Shown here: positions 38,727 through 51,700 of the stretch, piece by piece
Layout: every line of letters begins with the position of its first letter
Position numbering within the stretch: the first letter of the stretch is position 1
Assembly: GCA_947652605.1 (NCBI GenBank)
Contig: OX393581.1
Location: 10,234,640-10,298,639 of the forward strand
Source: Elmis aenea
Taxonomy: Eukaryota; Arthropoda; Insecta; Coleoptera; Elmidae
Reading direction: 5' to 3'
DNA length: 64,000 bases
Position numbers and translations under genes: made by a program
Notes under the pieces: generated by a model
Databases searched by the model: none
Told to the model about the DNA's origin: nothing
Seen by the model: the letters and a program-made list of their open reading frames with translations, nothing else

Positions 38727-39039
38727 TATTTTATGAATAATATTCGTCCTTATAAAGTAACGAATAACTGAAAAATCAGGCAAAAACCAACAACTAAATA
38801 CTTTTTAAAAATTCTTTGTATTTCCATTAATATTCCCCTAGCACAACTTTTTCCTCTTGTTCTACATGTTTCTCTGACATTTTCTTATTTTTTGCTTTTC
38901 CTACCTTCTAGTTTTTCATTTTCTTCGTCCCTTTATCACTTTTTAAACTATTATTTTAAACTTCTATGCTATTATTTTGTTTTTCTATTTGTTCGTCATC
39001 TTTACTTGCTTATTTTCTTTTTTTTTGGTAACTATCTTC

Positions 39040-39480
39040 TACTCCCTTTCTCTGCCTCTGAAATACTTGCCCCTTTCTCTACCTCTGATCTTTTTGCCCC
39101 TTTCTCTACCTCTGATGTTCTTGCCCCTTTCTCTACCTCTGATCTTCTATACTATTTTTTTTACTCTAATATTATTTTTCATTTATCGTTAAGTTAATCT
39201 TGTTTCCTTTTTCTCTGCTTCTTCTTTTATTTCCCCTTTCTCTCCCTTTAATCTTCTTTCTTATTTCCCTGCCTTTAATATCCTTTCCTCTTTCTCTGTC
39301 TTTACTTTTTTCTCTTTCTCTACCTCTAATCTTCTTTCCTCTTTCTCTACCTACGATCTTCTTTCCCTTTTATACTTTTATGCTTCTAATGTTTTCCCCT
39401 TTTTCTGCCTATCTGTTTTTCGCTTTCTTTACTTGTAATCTTCTTCCCATTTTTCCAACTTTCATCCCCTTTCCGTTTCT
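39040..39480. repeat. polypyrimidine minisatellite, 27-bp period
   Basis: Strand-asymmetric C/T tract. A unit containing CCCCTTTCTCTACCTCTGAT is repeated at 39,065-39,150 with a 27-bp period and little divergence, then decays into irregular CTTTCTCTACCTC repeats up to about 39,480. Open frames across it (LAPFSTSD, LPLSLPLIF) are by-products of the 27-bp period. Confidence 0.88.
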
Positions 39481-40757
39481 TTTCCCCATCAACCCATTTT
39501 CTCGTTTCCATTTCTTAATATTTATTTTTTTACTGTTCCTATTGTGATAGTTTACCTTTCCTTAACACTATTGTTTTGTTTTTGTCTTGTCGTTCTCCTT
39601 ACGTCTGTCATTTCCTTTTTTATTTTTAAATTTCTCTTTACATTTTTTATTTAAACTCCTTAATTAATTCTATTAATAATGCTACGTCACTTAATAATGC
39701 ATAGTCTTTTGAATGTTTAAATATGTAACCTTTTTGAGGTGTTAACACCTTTGGTGGTCTGTCAAATCAATACCGATTTTTTAAAAAAATCACTTAATTT
39801 TCGTTATATCAAGACGTTGATGAAGAAAAAATTACTTAATTTTCATTATGAAGACACGTCAATGAAGAAGACATTAAAAAACACAATAGCAAAGTAACTG
39901 ATTTTAAACTAAAAGTGGAAAATTAAAAAATTCTACCTGCAAAACCGCAAATTTATCCGCTACCCTACTTTTAAAAGAACCGATCAACTACATAAATCAA
40001 AACCTTCCAATGTTTACATAAGCCTGTCAGCTGGTCCCGCCCTAATGAGAAGATTTATGAATAAACTGATGAATATGCAATGCGCACAACAAATTTCAAT
40101 AAACGAGATATGATTAACGATTCTCCAACGCACATAGAATACAAACTCGTACTCTATCGCGTAAGTGTAATTAAAAACGTGCTCCTTGTACTTATTTTGA
40201 TGTATGATCGCCCTGCAATCTGCACTTATTAACTATTTTAGAAGCAATTATGGAAATACGCGAACCATATATTCGTATCGGTTTTGAGGAACAGGTTATA
40301 CGCAAACGCGAATTAAATCAAAAGGATTACTAGAGACGACTAGTAACATACACGCCAGAAGGGCATTGAACTGGGACAGGTACACGAACAAATAAGATAT
40401 CAAATTAATACAAAAAAAAAACGTTTACGAGATTTTAAAAGGTATTATAAACACCAGCTATGCGTAAAACTATAATAAGAAAGTCACATGAAATGAAAAA
40501 ACATCGCGTGTATAAGGAAAAAAATCTTAGCGCGGCGGATATTACGTTATAAAACCATATATCAGTCGCTTAATGTAAAAATAATGAGAGCCTTAATCTT
40601 TTTTATAACAAAAACGTACGTCTTAAAATAAGTATGCATTATAATAATATGCGATAGAAAAATGAAATACCGTACAAGGCAAAATTGTACGTAGAAATAG
40701 CAAGCTCACTTAAACAAAACAACAATACATTAAAATAAAGGTTCTAAACATTACTTA
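39481..40757. other. AT-rich intronic sequence, nothing recognised
   Basis: Pyrimidine bias fades out by about 39,660; the remainder is unremarkable. Confidence 0.4.
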
Positions 40758-40759
40758 TA

Positions 40760-41832
40760 GAGGGTGGTCCACTTTTTTGTAGCAGGACTTTGTCGATACA
40801 AAAACTTATTTTAACGCGAATATTTCATATCAACATTGGTCCTTAAACGCTTTATTTTAAAGATACAGGGTGTTGAAATTTCCCAAAAAAATATCGATAA
40901 TGTTTAACCGTTTCTCAACCCATAGATATAATATAATTAAACCAAATTTGGTATACAGCACCACCTTACAGTTTATTACATTCGGTGAGAATGTCAAGCT
41001 CAACAAGCAACCAGTGGTGGAGTTGTGGGGGTTCAGTTTCAATAGATTTTATAAAAAACTAGTATGGCCCTGTTCAAAATCAAACTCAAACTTGTTATTG
41101 GGTAGAGCATTCTATTCTAAAAAAAGGGTCTCCTGACTTTTCTTCGTATCTGCCACCGTTTGGCGCGAAATTTGATTTATTTTACCATTCTCGCGAAAAA
41201 TTTGCTCAGTAATTCGATCTAAAAATATCGCTAATATTTAAAATAAAGAAGTAATTACCAATTTGTTCAGTTTTTAATAACAAAACGTGCTAATAATGAG
41301 GGAAGAAGTTCCACTAAATTAATGATCCACATTTTGAGCATTTGCAATTTGCAATTTTTTGCGTTTCGCGATATTTTTAGATCGAACTTATGTACAATTT
41401 TTCCGCGAGAATAGTAAAAAAATCCATTTTCGGGCCAAACGGTGGCAGATACGAAGAAAAGTGAAAACGTACTTTTTGTTTAGAATAAAATGCTCAACCC
41501 AAAAACAAGTTTGAGTTTGATTTTGAACAGAGCCGTACTAGTTTTTTTAAAAATATATTGAAACTGAATCCCCACAACTCCGCCACTGGTTGCTCGTGGG
41601 GCTTGAAATTCTCACCGAATATGGTAATCTGTACGCTGGTGCTGTATACCAAATTTGGTTTAAATATATTCACTGGTTGGAAAACGGTTAAAAATTATCG
41701 ATATTTTTTCGAAAACACCCTGTATCTTCAAAATGAAGCGTTTACGAACCAATGTTGATATGGAATATTTGCTTTAAAATAAGTTTTTGCATCGTCTGTT
41801 AAAAACCTGCTACAAAAAAGTTGACCACCCTG
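40760..41832. mobile_element. long palindromic mariner-type element, 1.07 kb
   Basis: TA at 40,758 and at 41,833. Left end GAGGGTGGTCCACTTTTTTG, right end read inward CAGGGTGGTCAACTTTTTTG. Arms of about 470 bp pair nearly completely (CATATCAACATTGGT, TATACCAAATTTGG, GGCAGATACGAAGAAAAGT) around a central ~130 bp without pairing. Translating each arm outward from its inner end gives the related peptides MKLNPHNSTTGC and MKLNPHNSATGC, which only reflects the palindrome. Confidence 0.93.
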
Positions 41833-41834
41833 TA

Positions 41835-42577
41835 GATCTCCACGTGTTCTTGTATTTTACAAAAATAACTAAAATGGCCATCGTTTTAAATACTGACTTA
41901 TTAACTCATTGATCTTCCGGAGTTTAAACTAAGAAACTATTAAGAATTATAAATTATTATCAGCGGTGTAGTAGGAATAGAATAAGCCAGTAGACAAGCA
42001 AAGTTAATAGGCTCTACAGACCAAAAAGGTAAGGTCCTCTCGACTTTACTTATAATAATAAAAAACAACTGTTTACATCCTATGGGCCCGGGTTCACCGC
42101 AGTCACTGCATCCCCGATTGCTACACCACTGATTATTATCACACAATGCCTACCATGAAGTCGAGAACCACAAATGGTACGCGAACTATTAATTGGGAAT
42201 CACCGTAGTATACAATTAAATTGAGATGAATAAACCTGACGATAAATTTCGTTTACATTTCATTTGTTGTCAACGCACAAACGTTTGTGTCAAAAATATC
42301 AGTTTCTTCAAACGTGTTTTAAGTTAAAACTTAAAACGTGATTAAATTGAGTACGAAAAATCAGAGAGAAAATTTAAAAATACGTAAAAATAGTCGATCA
42401 CTTTTTTGGCCAAAAATATCGTTAGATGTCGTTTTTTTACCACTTACATAAAGAAAAACGAATTAGAAATATACATAAGAAATACAAATAACTGTCAATT
42501 TGTTTCTGTAAGTTTAAGAACCGCTGTGTATGATACGAACTTACGAAGTGTTTTTAATTCTAATAAAAATGACTTAC
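41835..42577. other. intron immediately after exon P
   Basis: AT-rich intronic sequence downstream of the donor at 42,577. No element with definable borders. Confidence 0.5.
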
Positions 42578-42714
42578 CTCAGTATCAATCTTCTTGAATT
42601 CTTCATCATCTTCATCGACTTCGAAGTACAGCTCCGTTGATGTAATTGAGACCATGCCGGGTGCGACGATTCCTGGCGCCACTAACCTTGCTTTGGTGCT
42701 GATATTTACTGGAC
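42578..42714 (-). CDS. rg: neurobeachin exon P (start of PH-BEACH)
   Basis: GT completes Gly, then [40 protein letters not shown] and KIDTE, ending in phase 0. Acceptor TTTCTTTACAG, donor GTAAGTC. This is the first beta-strand part of the PH-like domain that packs on the BEACH domain ([11 protein letters not shown] is diagnostic). The next exon, expected to encode the WYFSEIRA-type strands, is not found anywhere to the left in this window. Confidence 0.95.
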
Positions 42715-45700
42715 CTGTAAAGAAAAAACCGATTTTGTAGTAGTGTACTTCGATTTAAAAAGTTGAACATTTTTCCACATTCGTCCAAAATTTTTATTAT
42801 TAAAGACCTCTTTCCAATTGACTGAAAACGGATAAAAAGACGCTGACAACAATTTTATTACTAAAGACCTCTTTCCAGTTGCATAGAAATGGAAAATAAG
42901 GCGCTGACAAATACGAGAAAAACTTTGGATTAAATAAGTTTAAGTTTATATTATGGAAAGATACATTATCCAAAACAAAATCCAATAGGGAAAAAAACGC
43001 AACTGAAGTATTTCCAGTACACGAAATGAAATACCTTCATCTTCAAACTGGAGAAGTTGAAATAACTCCAAGCGCAACAAGTAAAAGACGTGCGACTATA
43101 TTTCCACACAAAAAAACGTTTGTAAAAATATATCTGGGTTAAATTTAAGAAAAGCATGTAACTTACCAGTTAAGTCGTTGTCCAAGTCCCGATCATCCGT
43201 TAAAAGTTCATTATCATCCATGAGATCGTTATTCTGAATTTGTTGGGTTCGTGTGGCAGCAAGTTGCGCATGAAACTCTTCCCTTGCCTGAAAAAAAGGG
43301 CCTTTAAGTGCTTTTCCACAACGAAAAAGCTTCGGGAATTATTTTTCTTACGTTTGATGGAAATCGAACAACTTTATTATCGACAAATTACCTGCAATAT
43401 GGCGTCCTCTGGTGCTCCGTGTTCAATTGCAGCTTTCAGAGTAGCTTCTGGATGTGTCGAACCCAAAGGATTATGAACGAATCGCTTTCTTCTACGTGCG
43501 TCATCTTCCCAGGCATCAAGCTTCCAGAACTCGCTCAGTCTAAACAGAAAACGAAACATTACTAGTGAGAACCAGACAACACCCTAAACATATTTACTTA
43601 GCGCCGATTGGGTCCATGTATCCCCAAGCCCCGTGTTTATTAGACATGATGTTACGAATTTTCTCGAGCAACCGGCTGGCGATGACGTTATCACGACGTC
43701 TCGCAGCTGTTATCAGATGGTCGCACATTCGTTCTTCTTCTTTCCGGTCCAGAAGCGTTTGGGCACACTGAGACTGCGAGAAGACATGGTAAAATGAAAA
43801 ATTGATTATCAAAAAGTTGATTTGGATATGAAGCTAATCTTTCTTTGCGAGAATATTTGAAAATACAGGTTAAAAGCCGTTTTGGAACAAAATGCGAGAT
43901 GTGATTATATCGTAGGAACGAAAACGAAGTTTTTGGGCAATAAATCAGAAAAATTAGGACACAAAACTTAGTTCCTAACAACCTAAATTGCAAAAACAAC
44001 GTTTTGTTCCAGGTTTCTGATGCTAATAAAATAAAAAATCGTACCTCGAAATCGGCATGTTTCAGAACGTCATCGGCTCTCATTCTGTTCAAAATAAATT
44101 CAGCTTCATTAGCTACTCTGACAATGTGATCTTTCATGGCATGAGAGAGAAGCCGTCCCTCGTTAATCAACTCGATGAAAGCTAGACCTGCGTGCTTCTG
44201 CAACGAATTTTGCCACTCCTGGGAACACAGCAACATCACCAACTCCACGACGGAATTGCTGTTTTTGAAAGTCGTCAGTCCTTTGCCTTCCATCAGCAGT
44301 TCCTGCCCGTGAGAACCCACCAGAGTTTTCGACAGAAACGGTGCGAAATCGACCATAATTTCGCGTAGCAACGGACAGACGGATCCTAACGCCATTTCGA
44401 GTTTTTGCGTCAGAGATGCTTCGCGCGACGGTGTAGGCACTGGGATGTGGTCGACCAAACTGTTGATTTGCAAGTCTTCCGTTCTGACTTGGTTCGGTGT
44501 CTGCATGAGACTTTCAGGCACTCGCACGACCGATATATCTGAGAGCGGTTTATCTCCCCTTTCCGATACAAGACTGATATTTCCTTCTGTATCCATGATA
44601 CCGCCGTGCGAGTGCGATATATTTTGCAAGTTCCGTGGATCGTCTTTCGTGATGGCTTCCGTGTCCTCGTTTAGGTTTATATCGGTCCAATTTTCGTCGC
44701 TGTTGATAATTTTGTTGTCGTCCAATACGTCGCTGTTTGATTCCAAGTTGTTTGTTTCGGAAGAATGTACGGAATGTACCTCTTCTACTGAATCGACGCT
44801 CTGAATATGAGAAATTGATTGTAAAATCATCGCCCAGATGATATATTTAAAAAAAAATGAGAAAATAAAGTTGAAATTTGCTTACAAAAGTATGAATTCT
44901 GCACTATTTCTAATCAAAATTTAATCAAGGCCTTGATTGAAATTAAAGAAAAAAGCACTAGATAAATAAATTAATTCTTTTGGTTGCCTATCTATTTTAA
45001 TGTTGTAAAGGTAGTGAATTGTAAACTAGTTTCATGTTTTTGCTTAGGTTAGATTGAGCTAAAGACTTTAAACCAAACGTTGAATAAAACAATACAAAAC
45101 AAACATTTAACATTATAACAAAATACAGTAGCGTCAAAATATGTCAACAGAGAAGGAAATATGAATTTTTATACAATCAGAACGCGGGTTCAAGTCTTTC
45201 TGGGCCGCTGGACACTCTTTACAAGCGCGGAATCCAGGTAATTTTGTGCTGGACTCCCAAGCGTTAAGTCAGAAAAATAGTTTGATATGTTATTTAACGA
45301 ATAATTGCTCATATGCCCTTAAAAACCCTAAAGTAATGTCGAAATCTTATTAATACAAAAAGACATAATTAAATTTTACAGAATTATAATTCGTTTCCAC
45401 ATTTCTCAGTTGTCCTTTCCTGACATGTACATTTTGACGCCACTGTTAAAACAATGCAATATTTAAAGTAACTTTTCAAGCCATTAGTAGTACCAAAAAA
45501 ACCAAGAAACTTATTAGTAAATTAGAAAGTCTAGCAAGCACAAGGCATTACCTTATTACCACGGGTACCATCGCGTGATCGAGCATGCCTTATCCCGTCC
45601 ACAGAATAATCTACCGAGTACCCATGTCCAATAGATGGGCGCTGTCTAGCGCTAACCTGTTAATGGCGCGCCGCAGCAATAGTAGAGTTAGTAGAAATTA

Positions 45701-48700
45701 GTTAACAGAACAATCGAACAATCATTCACACACATTTCTGTCAACAGTTTTAGGGAAAGAATTAGAAATTTTCATGCAAATTAAATTATCGCTAATATTA
45801 ACACCCATTACACACAAGTTTCGTCCTACACCTAACAGTAGAAGGACTCATGACTAAATAATAATAACACACAAGTTTCGCTTTGCGTCGTTTCACTTTA
45901 CGTCGTTTTTGAAACTGCGTCTTTAAAGGACCAATATCTTTTTTCCGAATTTGCTTGTTTCATTATTTCTTTATCAAGCAGCGAGGCAAATATTAAAAAG
46001 CAGAACTACATCCAGCCTGAATTATCTCCGCTTTTTTGGATTTGCGCGCCGTTTAATTGGGACGATAGCTGTATTTAAACAAAAAAAAACTATATACAGC
46101 GCGCACGCTCGTGGCATGGAGATTATGGTAGAAACGTTTTAGTCAGGACCACGGTCTAGTCAGGACTAAACTTGAACGCGCAGAAACAAATTAATTTTTG
46201 GGCCAATTATTGAGTTATTCCCATAGAAATGCTGCTTTTGCTTAGTTGGGGTAAAAACATAATTGAATCAAAGTGATCTAGTACCGATGTGTTTCAATAC
46301 CGCAATATACTGTAATCGATGAGATTATAACGCATTTTTAAGTCGTATAATTCTGGAATAAATAACAATTAACTTTGTACCCCTTGAAAACCTTTCGCCA
46401 CTAAGTGTCCGCGTATCACCCTTTAAGAAGCAATGATCTACAAATATAAATAATTATTATTTTGCACTACAGTACATCTTTTAGCATCTAGCAGTTTAAT
46501 ACGACAATATTAATTGTTAAAGGGATATTTGTTAACCAAAGTCTACAGGTGTTATCTAGAAAAAACTAGTAAATTTCCTACATTTGTTCTTAAATGTTTG
46601 GTTAGATTAAGTAATCCTTGTCATATGTAAGTTAATCACAAAACATTTACTCATTCTGTTTTGTTTCTTTTTGACCATGGGTTGGCAAATGCCAGCCTGC
46701 GAGCCGGACGCAGCCCTCGGCCCACAACAGCATCCTATCCGGCCCGCTATATGAAATAGACAAAAATGCAAGTTGTTCTGTCTCTTTTTATAAAAGGCCC
46801 ATGGATTCTGCTGGAGAACCTGTCCACCGGCGCCCAAAATGTGTGATTTTACACCCCTCGCCCCTACATTTATTCCGGTCCGCGTCATCCTAACTAATTT
46901 GCATCCATCCCACCCCTGCTAATGACGAAGCAGCGCGAAAATTGAAACTGCTAAGCACTTAATAAATTGGAATAAAAACAAAATAAGATGAGTAATTTAA
47001 ATCCATCAAGGTGCAAAGTCGATAAACATAACGAAAATATATTTATACAAATTTAAGAAACTTTTTCACATTTTTTAAATTTTTAACAGAATCATAACAG
47101 CAAGACACTTGCCACAGAACTGTGTTTCGATTATATGCATCAAACTACTTATCACGCATGCTTTTAGAACATTTCCATATTCATACATTAAAAATTCAAG
47201 ATCATTCACACATCCAGAACAAGCAAAATATGTCTTACCTTGATTGAAGGAGGTCCCGAATGTAACTCGTGTTCTTGAGCTAACGAATTATTGTCTTCCA
47301 TAACATAAGCGGTAATCACGTCGTAATCTCCATCATCCTGGGACTGACTGTGTATCGCACGGGGTGCTGAAATATTTTTGAAGACGTTAAACATGAACAA
47401 AACCACGCTTTTTGCGTCAAACAACCATGCCTATAACTTCAAAAATAACAGAGCTAAGTCTATGAGGAAAACGCATATATTTGATTAAAAAAAGCGAACA
47501 TAGGGATGTAAAATAAATGAATATGCAATTTAATTAATAATCTACAGACAGTGTGTTTTTATACGAGTATGTATATACATACGTAAACTCCATGCAGGTT
47601 CTACAAAAACAAAACAAAAAGTGTACAAACATTTTGAAATCAAAATAACTAAATTCCATAATCGTATGAAAAATCAAATTCTTCATTTAACCTTAACGAA
47701 TAGGATTCGTTTATTGAGTTCAAAGCGATTTCATTTGTTTCAATATTAAGTCGAGAAAAGTTCATAAAAATATGGCCCAAGGCTGTATAAAGGTTGTCCT
47801 AAATTTGGGGTTCAACTTCGATTATCTTATGAGCTAAAAAGTTGGGTTTTACTGACTTTTGCTTAAAACAGCCGTATTTGCATTTGTTCACATTTTTTAC
47901 TAATCTCGGCATGCGCGCAACTAATTTTTTTATTGTTTCTGGTAAAATACTCTTCCATTTTTTTTGGAAACGTAATCTGGACTCCTTTTTTGACGAAGGA
48001 CATTTTTCTCGGAACGTTCCATCGAGCTGTTCGCTTACAAGCTCCATAGAACTCGGATTTGGATACTGTGTTGGCCAAATCATATTATTCAAGAGACGTT
48101 CTGCCTCTTTGTAATTTAAATAGCTTCTGCAAAATCGTGATTTGTATTTCAGATCATTATCCTGTTGCATGGCCCATCACCTATTGGTTGTAGCCCAGAT
48201 GCTACAGAGTTGACTTTTAAAGTTCTTTTATACTGATCCTCTTTTTAGTATTACTTCAATTCGTACTAATTTTTCAACTTCATAACCAGAAAAACAGCCC
48301 AAGATTATGAGTGCACCAACCCCTTGCCACCGACAATACACACTCAGACTTTTTTTTTGCCCTTGCTTGCTTCTTGACAAAATAGTTCGACTTTTGGAGT
48401 CATCGGACCAAATCAATTTAAAAAATATGCTGTTGCCCAATCTCGATGATTTAACGCTAACTTTAACATTTTCTTCTTATTTGGACAAAGAACTGTTTTT
48501 TTTCCATAGCAATGCGCACAAACAAATTAGTTTTTTCTGTTGGTCCTTTTACTAAAGATCGGGACACAGGTTCTGAACGATTTTGCTTGAGTTGCTTGCG
48601 CGGATTTCCGGTGCTGCAAGGAACTAACTGACTGTGTGCTGCCAATGGTGAATCACAAGGGTAGTTCCCTAATAATCTTGGGCTGTTTTTCTGGCTATGG

Positions 48701-51700
48701 AGTTTAGAAAATAAGAACGCATTGGAGGAATACTAAACAAGATCAGTATCATAGAACTTTAGAATTCAACAATGTACATCTGGGCTACGACTTATTGGTG
48801 ATGGGCTTACCATTACCATGCACCAGGATAATGACCTTAAACACAAATCAAGATTGTGTAGAGGCTATTTAAAATAAAAAGAGGCAGAAGGTTTCTTAAA
48901 TAACATGATTTGGCCAACACAATATCCAAATTTGAGTCCTATAGAGCTTGTAAGGGAACAGCTCGATGGAAAGGTTCGAGAAAAATGCCCTTCGTCAAAA
49001 AAAGAGCTCTGGATAGCGTTTTCAAAAAAAATGGAAGAGTATTTTACAAGAAACAATAACAAAATTAGTTGCCCGCATGCCGAGATTAGTAAAAAATGTC
49101 AATAAATGCTCATGCTGAGCCTCGTCCCTTATGTATCATCGCCTGGATGAAGAAGCAGTACAATATTATTTTTTCCTGTTAAATGAAATTAATTGATTCT
49201 GCTTATTCTTCTGTTCTGTGTTTCAGAATTTAAAAAAAAATATCGAAGTTTGTGTCGTTAACAATACGATTATGGAATATTCAATATGTACAGGTTCTAC
49301 AACATTGATTATACACATTTAGTGATAACGTTGTGCAATTTTAACTCTAAGAATTACCTGCATGACTGGCAATGGAGTTTCTATGGTACCGGTGGTCAAT
49401 TTTATGGTTATGATGATGGGAATGGTGGTTATTGTTATGGTTATGGTGGTGCTTGGTATACTGGTGTCTATGGCGCACATAGTTATGGTGGGATATTGCG
49501 TTGGGATGGGAACCTGGCAGGAATTGGGGATAGACGTGATGTGACCACTGCGGAAATAGAGGCCTCGCACTGCCCTCTGTTCCACACACAAATTACAAGT
49601 CAGTACTTAGTTACACAAATATTGAGGATGATAGTTGAAGAATAGTTAGGTTATTCATGGATGAAGAGAAAGAATTCAGTGTTGTGATCAAAGATAAAAC
49701 GAATTTTTGAAAAAGTGAAGTGAGCGTTATGGTTTAGAGATTGTGAAACACAAAAGGGAAATACTATCACACAACATTCCGCATTACCGATTGCGATGGA
49801 AGAGTTATTCCAAAATCAAATGCGGTGGAGTAAGAATTTCACATTAATTCATGATTCTTTTGAAATAGGCATACAAAGGCGTCCAGGGTCGATGAAGGGG
49901 GGGCAGCGGGGTTTCAAGCACCGGGCCCGGAAGTAAATCAAGAGCCCAGGAGTCCACATACTTTTCTAATTATTGTGTATTAAATATACACGATTAACAA
50001 TACGTTTTTTTAAATGAATTTTCAAATAATTTATTTACTTGGGGCCCACGTAAATTTTTCCCCAGGTCAGGTGACGTCTCTCGACGCCTCTGAGAGCGCC
50101 AGGTCCGGAAAAGAAATTTATATGATTTGCAAGTACATAAGCTATTAAAAATACTGCGTAAAAAACAAGTTATAGGATAATGTACGGGTCCCTGTGAATT
50201 CCAAGCCCGGGAAATTTTACGCCATTATCCTTCCCCTTCCGACGGCCCTGTAGGCATATAATTCCAGCAGAATAAAGTTTAATGCTTAAATTTCAAACCT
50301 TAAAGATCAAATCTTATCAAGACTTGCGCTAAAAATATTAATTTTGAGGTATCTCACCTAAAATTAAAATACAAAATATGTTCGAAGTCGTTGCTAGCGA
50401 ATACAAAATTCATTTTCAGACTTGCGTACCCAACAGTGCCTCATCAAGCCTTTAGCGGGCCCCAGACAAAATTAAGCGTTTGGGTTCCATTTATAAAGGG
50501 CGTTTGCAAATTTTGCGATTTTATTATTAATTACAATTTTTCCGTGGTCGAATCGGGCCCTAGACATTTGTCTTTTTTGTCTACTGGTTAATCCGGCCCT
50601 GTCTCGATGTATATATAGGTACCTACTTTGTAATTTTTAAACTAAATCAAGTAGTTTAAAATTTCTTACAAACTGTATTTTAAGCTCAAATAAAGATTAC
50701 ACGTCCTCAAATATTTAAAATTAATATTATAAGGATTTTATCAACAAGGAAACAATTAAAAGATAAAATATTTGCCTATTGGCTTCCTATAGAGAAATAA
50801 AGTCGCTACAGGTTTTTTTTTTTGTTAGAGATGTTTTCTGGTAAATTTACTTTGAAAAATTTTACAATGATTTTTAATTTTAGGGTCTTAAGATAGATCT
50901 ACGGCGTCATTCAAAAAGTCTGCAACAATTGGAACATTTTTTATTATACATTTCTCAGAAAATTTTATTCTTGATAAAAATGGATGGACTAATTTAAAAA
51001 AAATCATTTGACACTATATTTTAACGATTTAAAAAATATTCGCAAAAGTAGTGCCCTTATTTGAGAGTTGCAAAAAAATTCATGAGAAAAAATTGTTCAG
51101 AAAACAAAAATATGACATTACGAAATTTGACGCTAACATTTTATTTTCGAACTTTATACTAATTTCAACATTCAAAAAGTTTGCAACTAATAGAAAAGTT
51201 TTTTATTATTGATTTCTCGGAAAATTTTAATCTCGTGAAAAGTTGGTGCAAGGTCTAAAACTTATTTGGATGTTAAAATTATTTCATAAATTAAAATTGA
51301 AATTTTAACGTAAAATTTCACGTTTGGTCGTATTTTTGAATTCTAAACAATCTTTCCCTATGAAGTTTTTTGTAACTCTTAAAATAGGGCCACTTTATGA
51401 AATTTTTTTCATCTTAAAATTAGTTTTAGGTCATTGACCAACTTTTATTAAGAATAAAAGTTTCTGAAAAAGGTTTCAAAAAAAACTTGCATACTTTTTT
51501 TTTGAATGACGCTGTATAGAAGATATAATGTAGTGTGAAAAGGAATAAATTAGCTGTAAAAAGAAAAAATAATCAAGTATCTTACAAAAAAAAAAAAAAA
51601 AAAAAATAACGAATTTTTGATTTTTTTAATTTAAATCAATGATTTTTTTGTGTTTTTAATAAAAATCAAATATTGCCCAACCCTGTTTCAAAGTAATATG

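Larger units (their letters stand above)
1..42577 (-). other. probable giant neurobeachin intron
   Basis: The last exon ends in a clean GTAAGT donor in phase 0, and the coding sequence of PH, BEACH and WD40 domains has to follow. I searched the left part by eye for those strongly conserved peptides and saw only transposon debris. The simplest reading is an intron of at least 42.6 kb; a gene break or misassembly cannot be excluded. Confidence 0.7.

Noticed and set aside
38892..39547. Overlapping 71-115-codon plus-strand frames rich in Leu, Phe, Ser and Pro, looking like membrane proteins
   Set aside because: Translation of a C/T-only tract with a 27-bp period; open in all frames because the tract lacks A and G.
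40857..41758. Two similar peptides (MKLNPHNS.TGC) on opposite strands, as if a gene pair
   Set aside because: They are the two arms of one palindromic transposon.
43691..44044. Extension of exon L into a 379-codon frame
   Set aside because: The frame reads through the intron; family similarity stops at HADFE, where a GTAC donor lies, and resumes at the next exon.
49286..49645. Plus-strand Gly/Tyr-rich open frame resembling a cuticle or silk-like peptide
   Set aside because: It is the antisense of His/Asn codons (CAC/CAT/AAC read backwards). The minus-strand frame has matching splice sites and phase, the plus-strand one has no gene structure.
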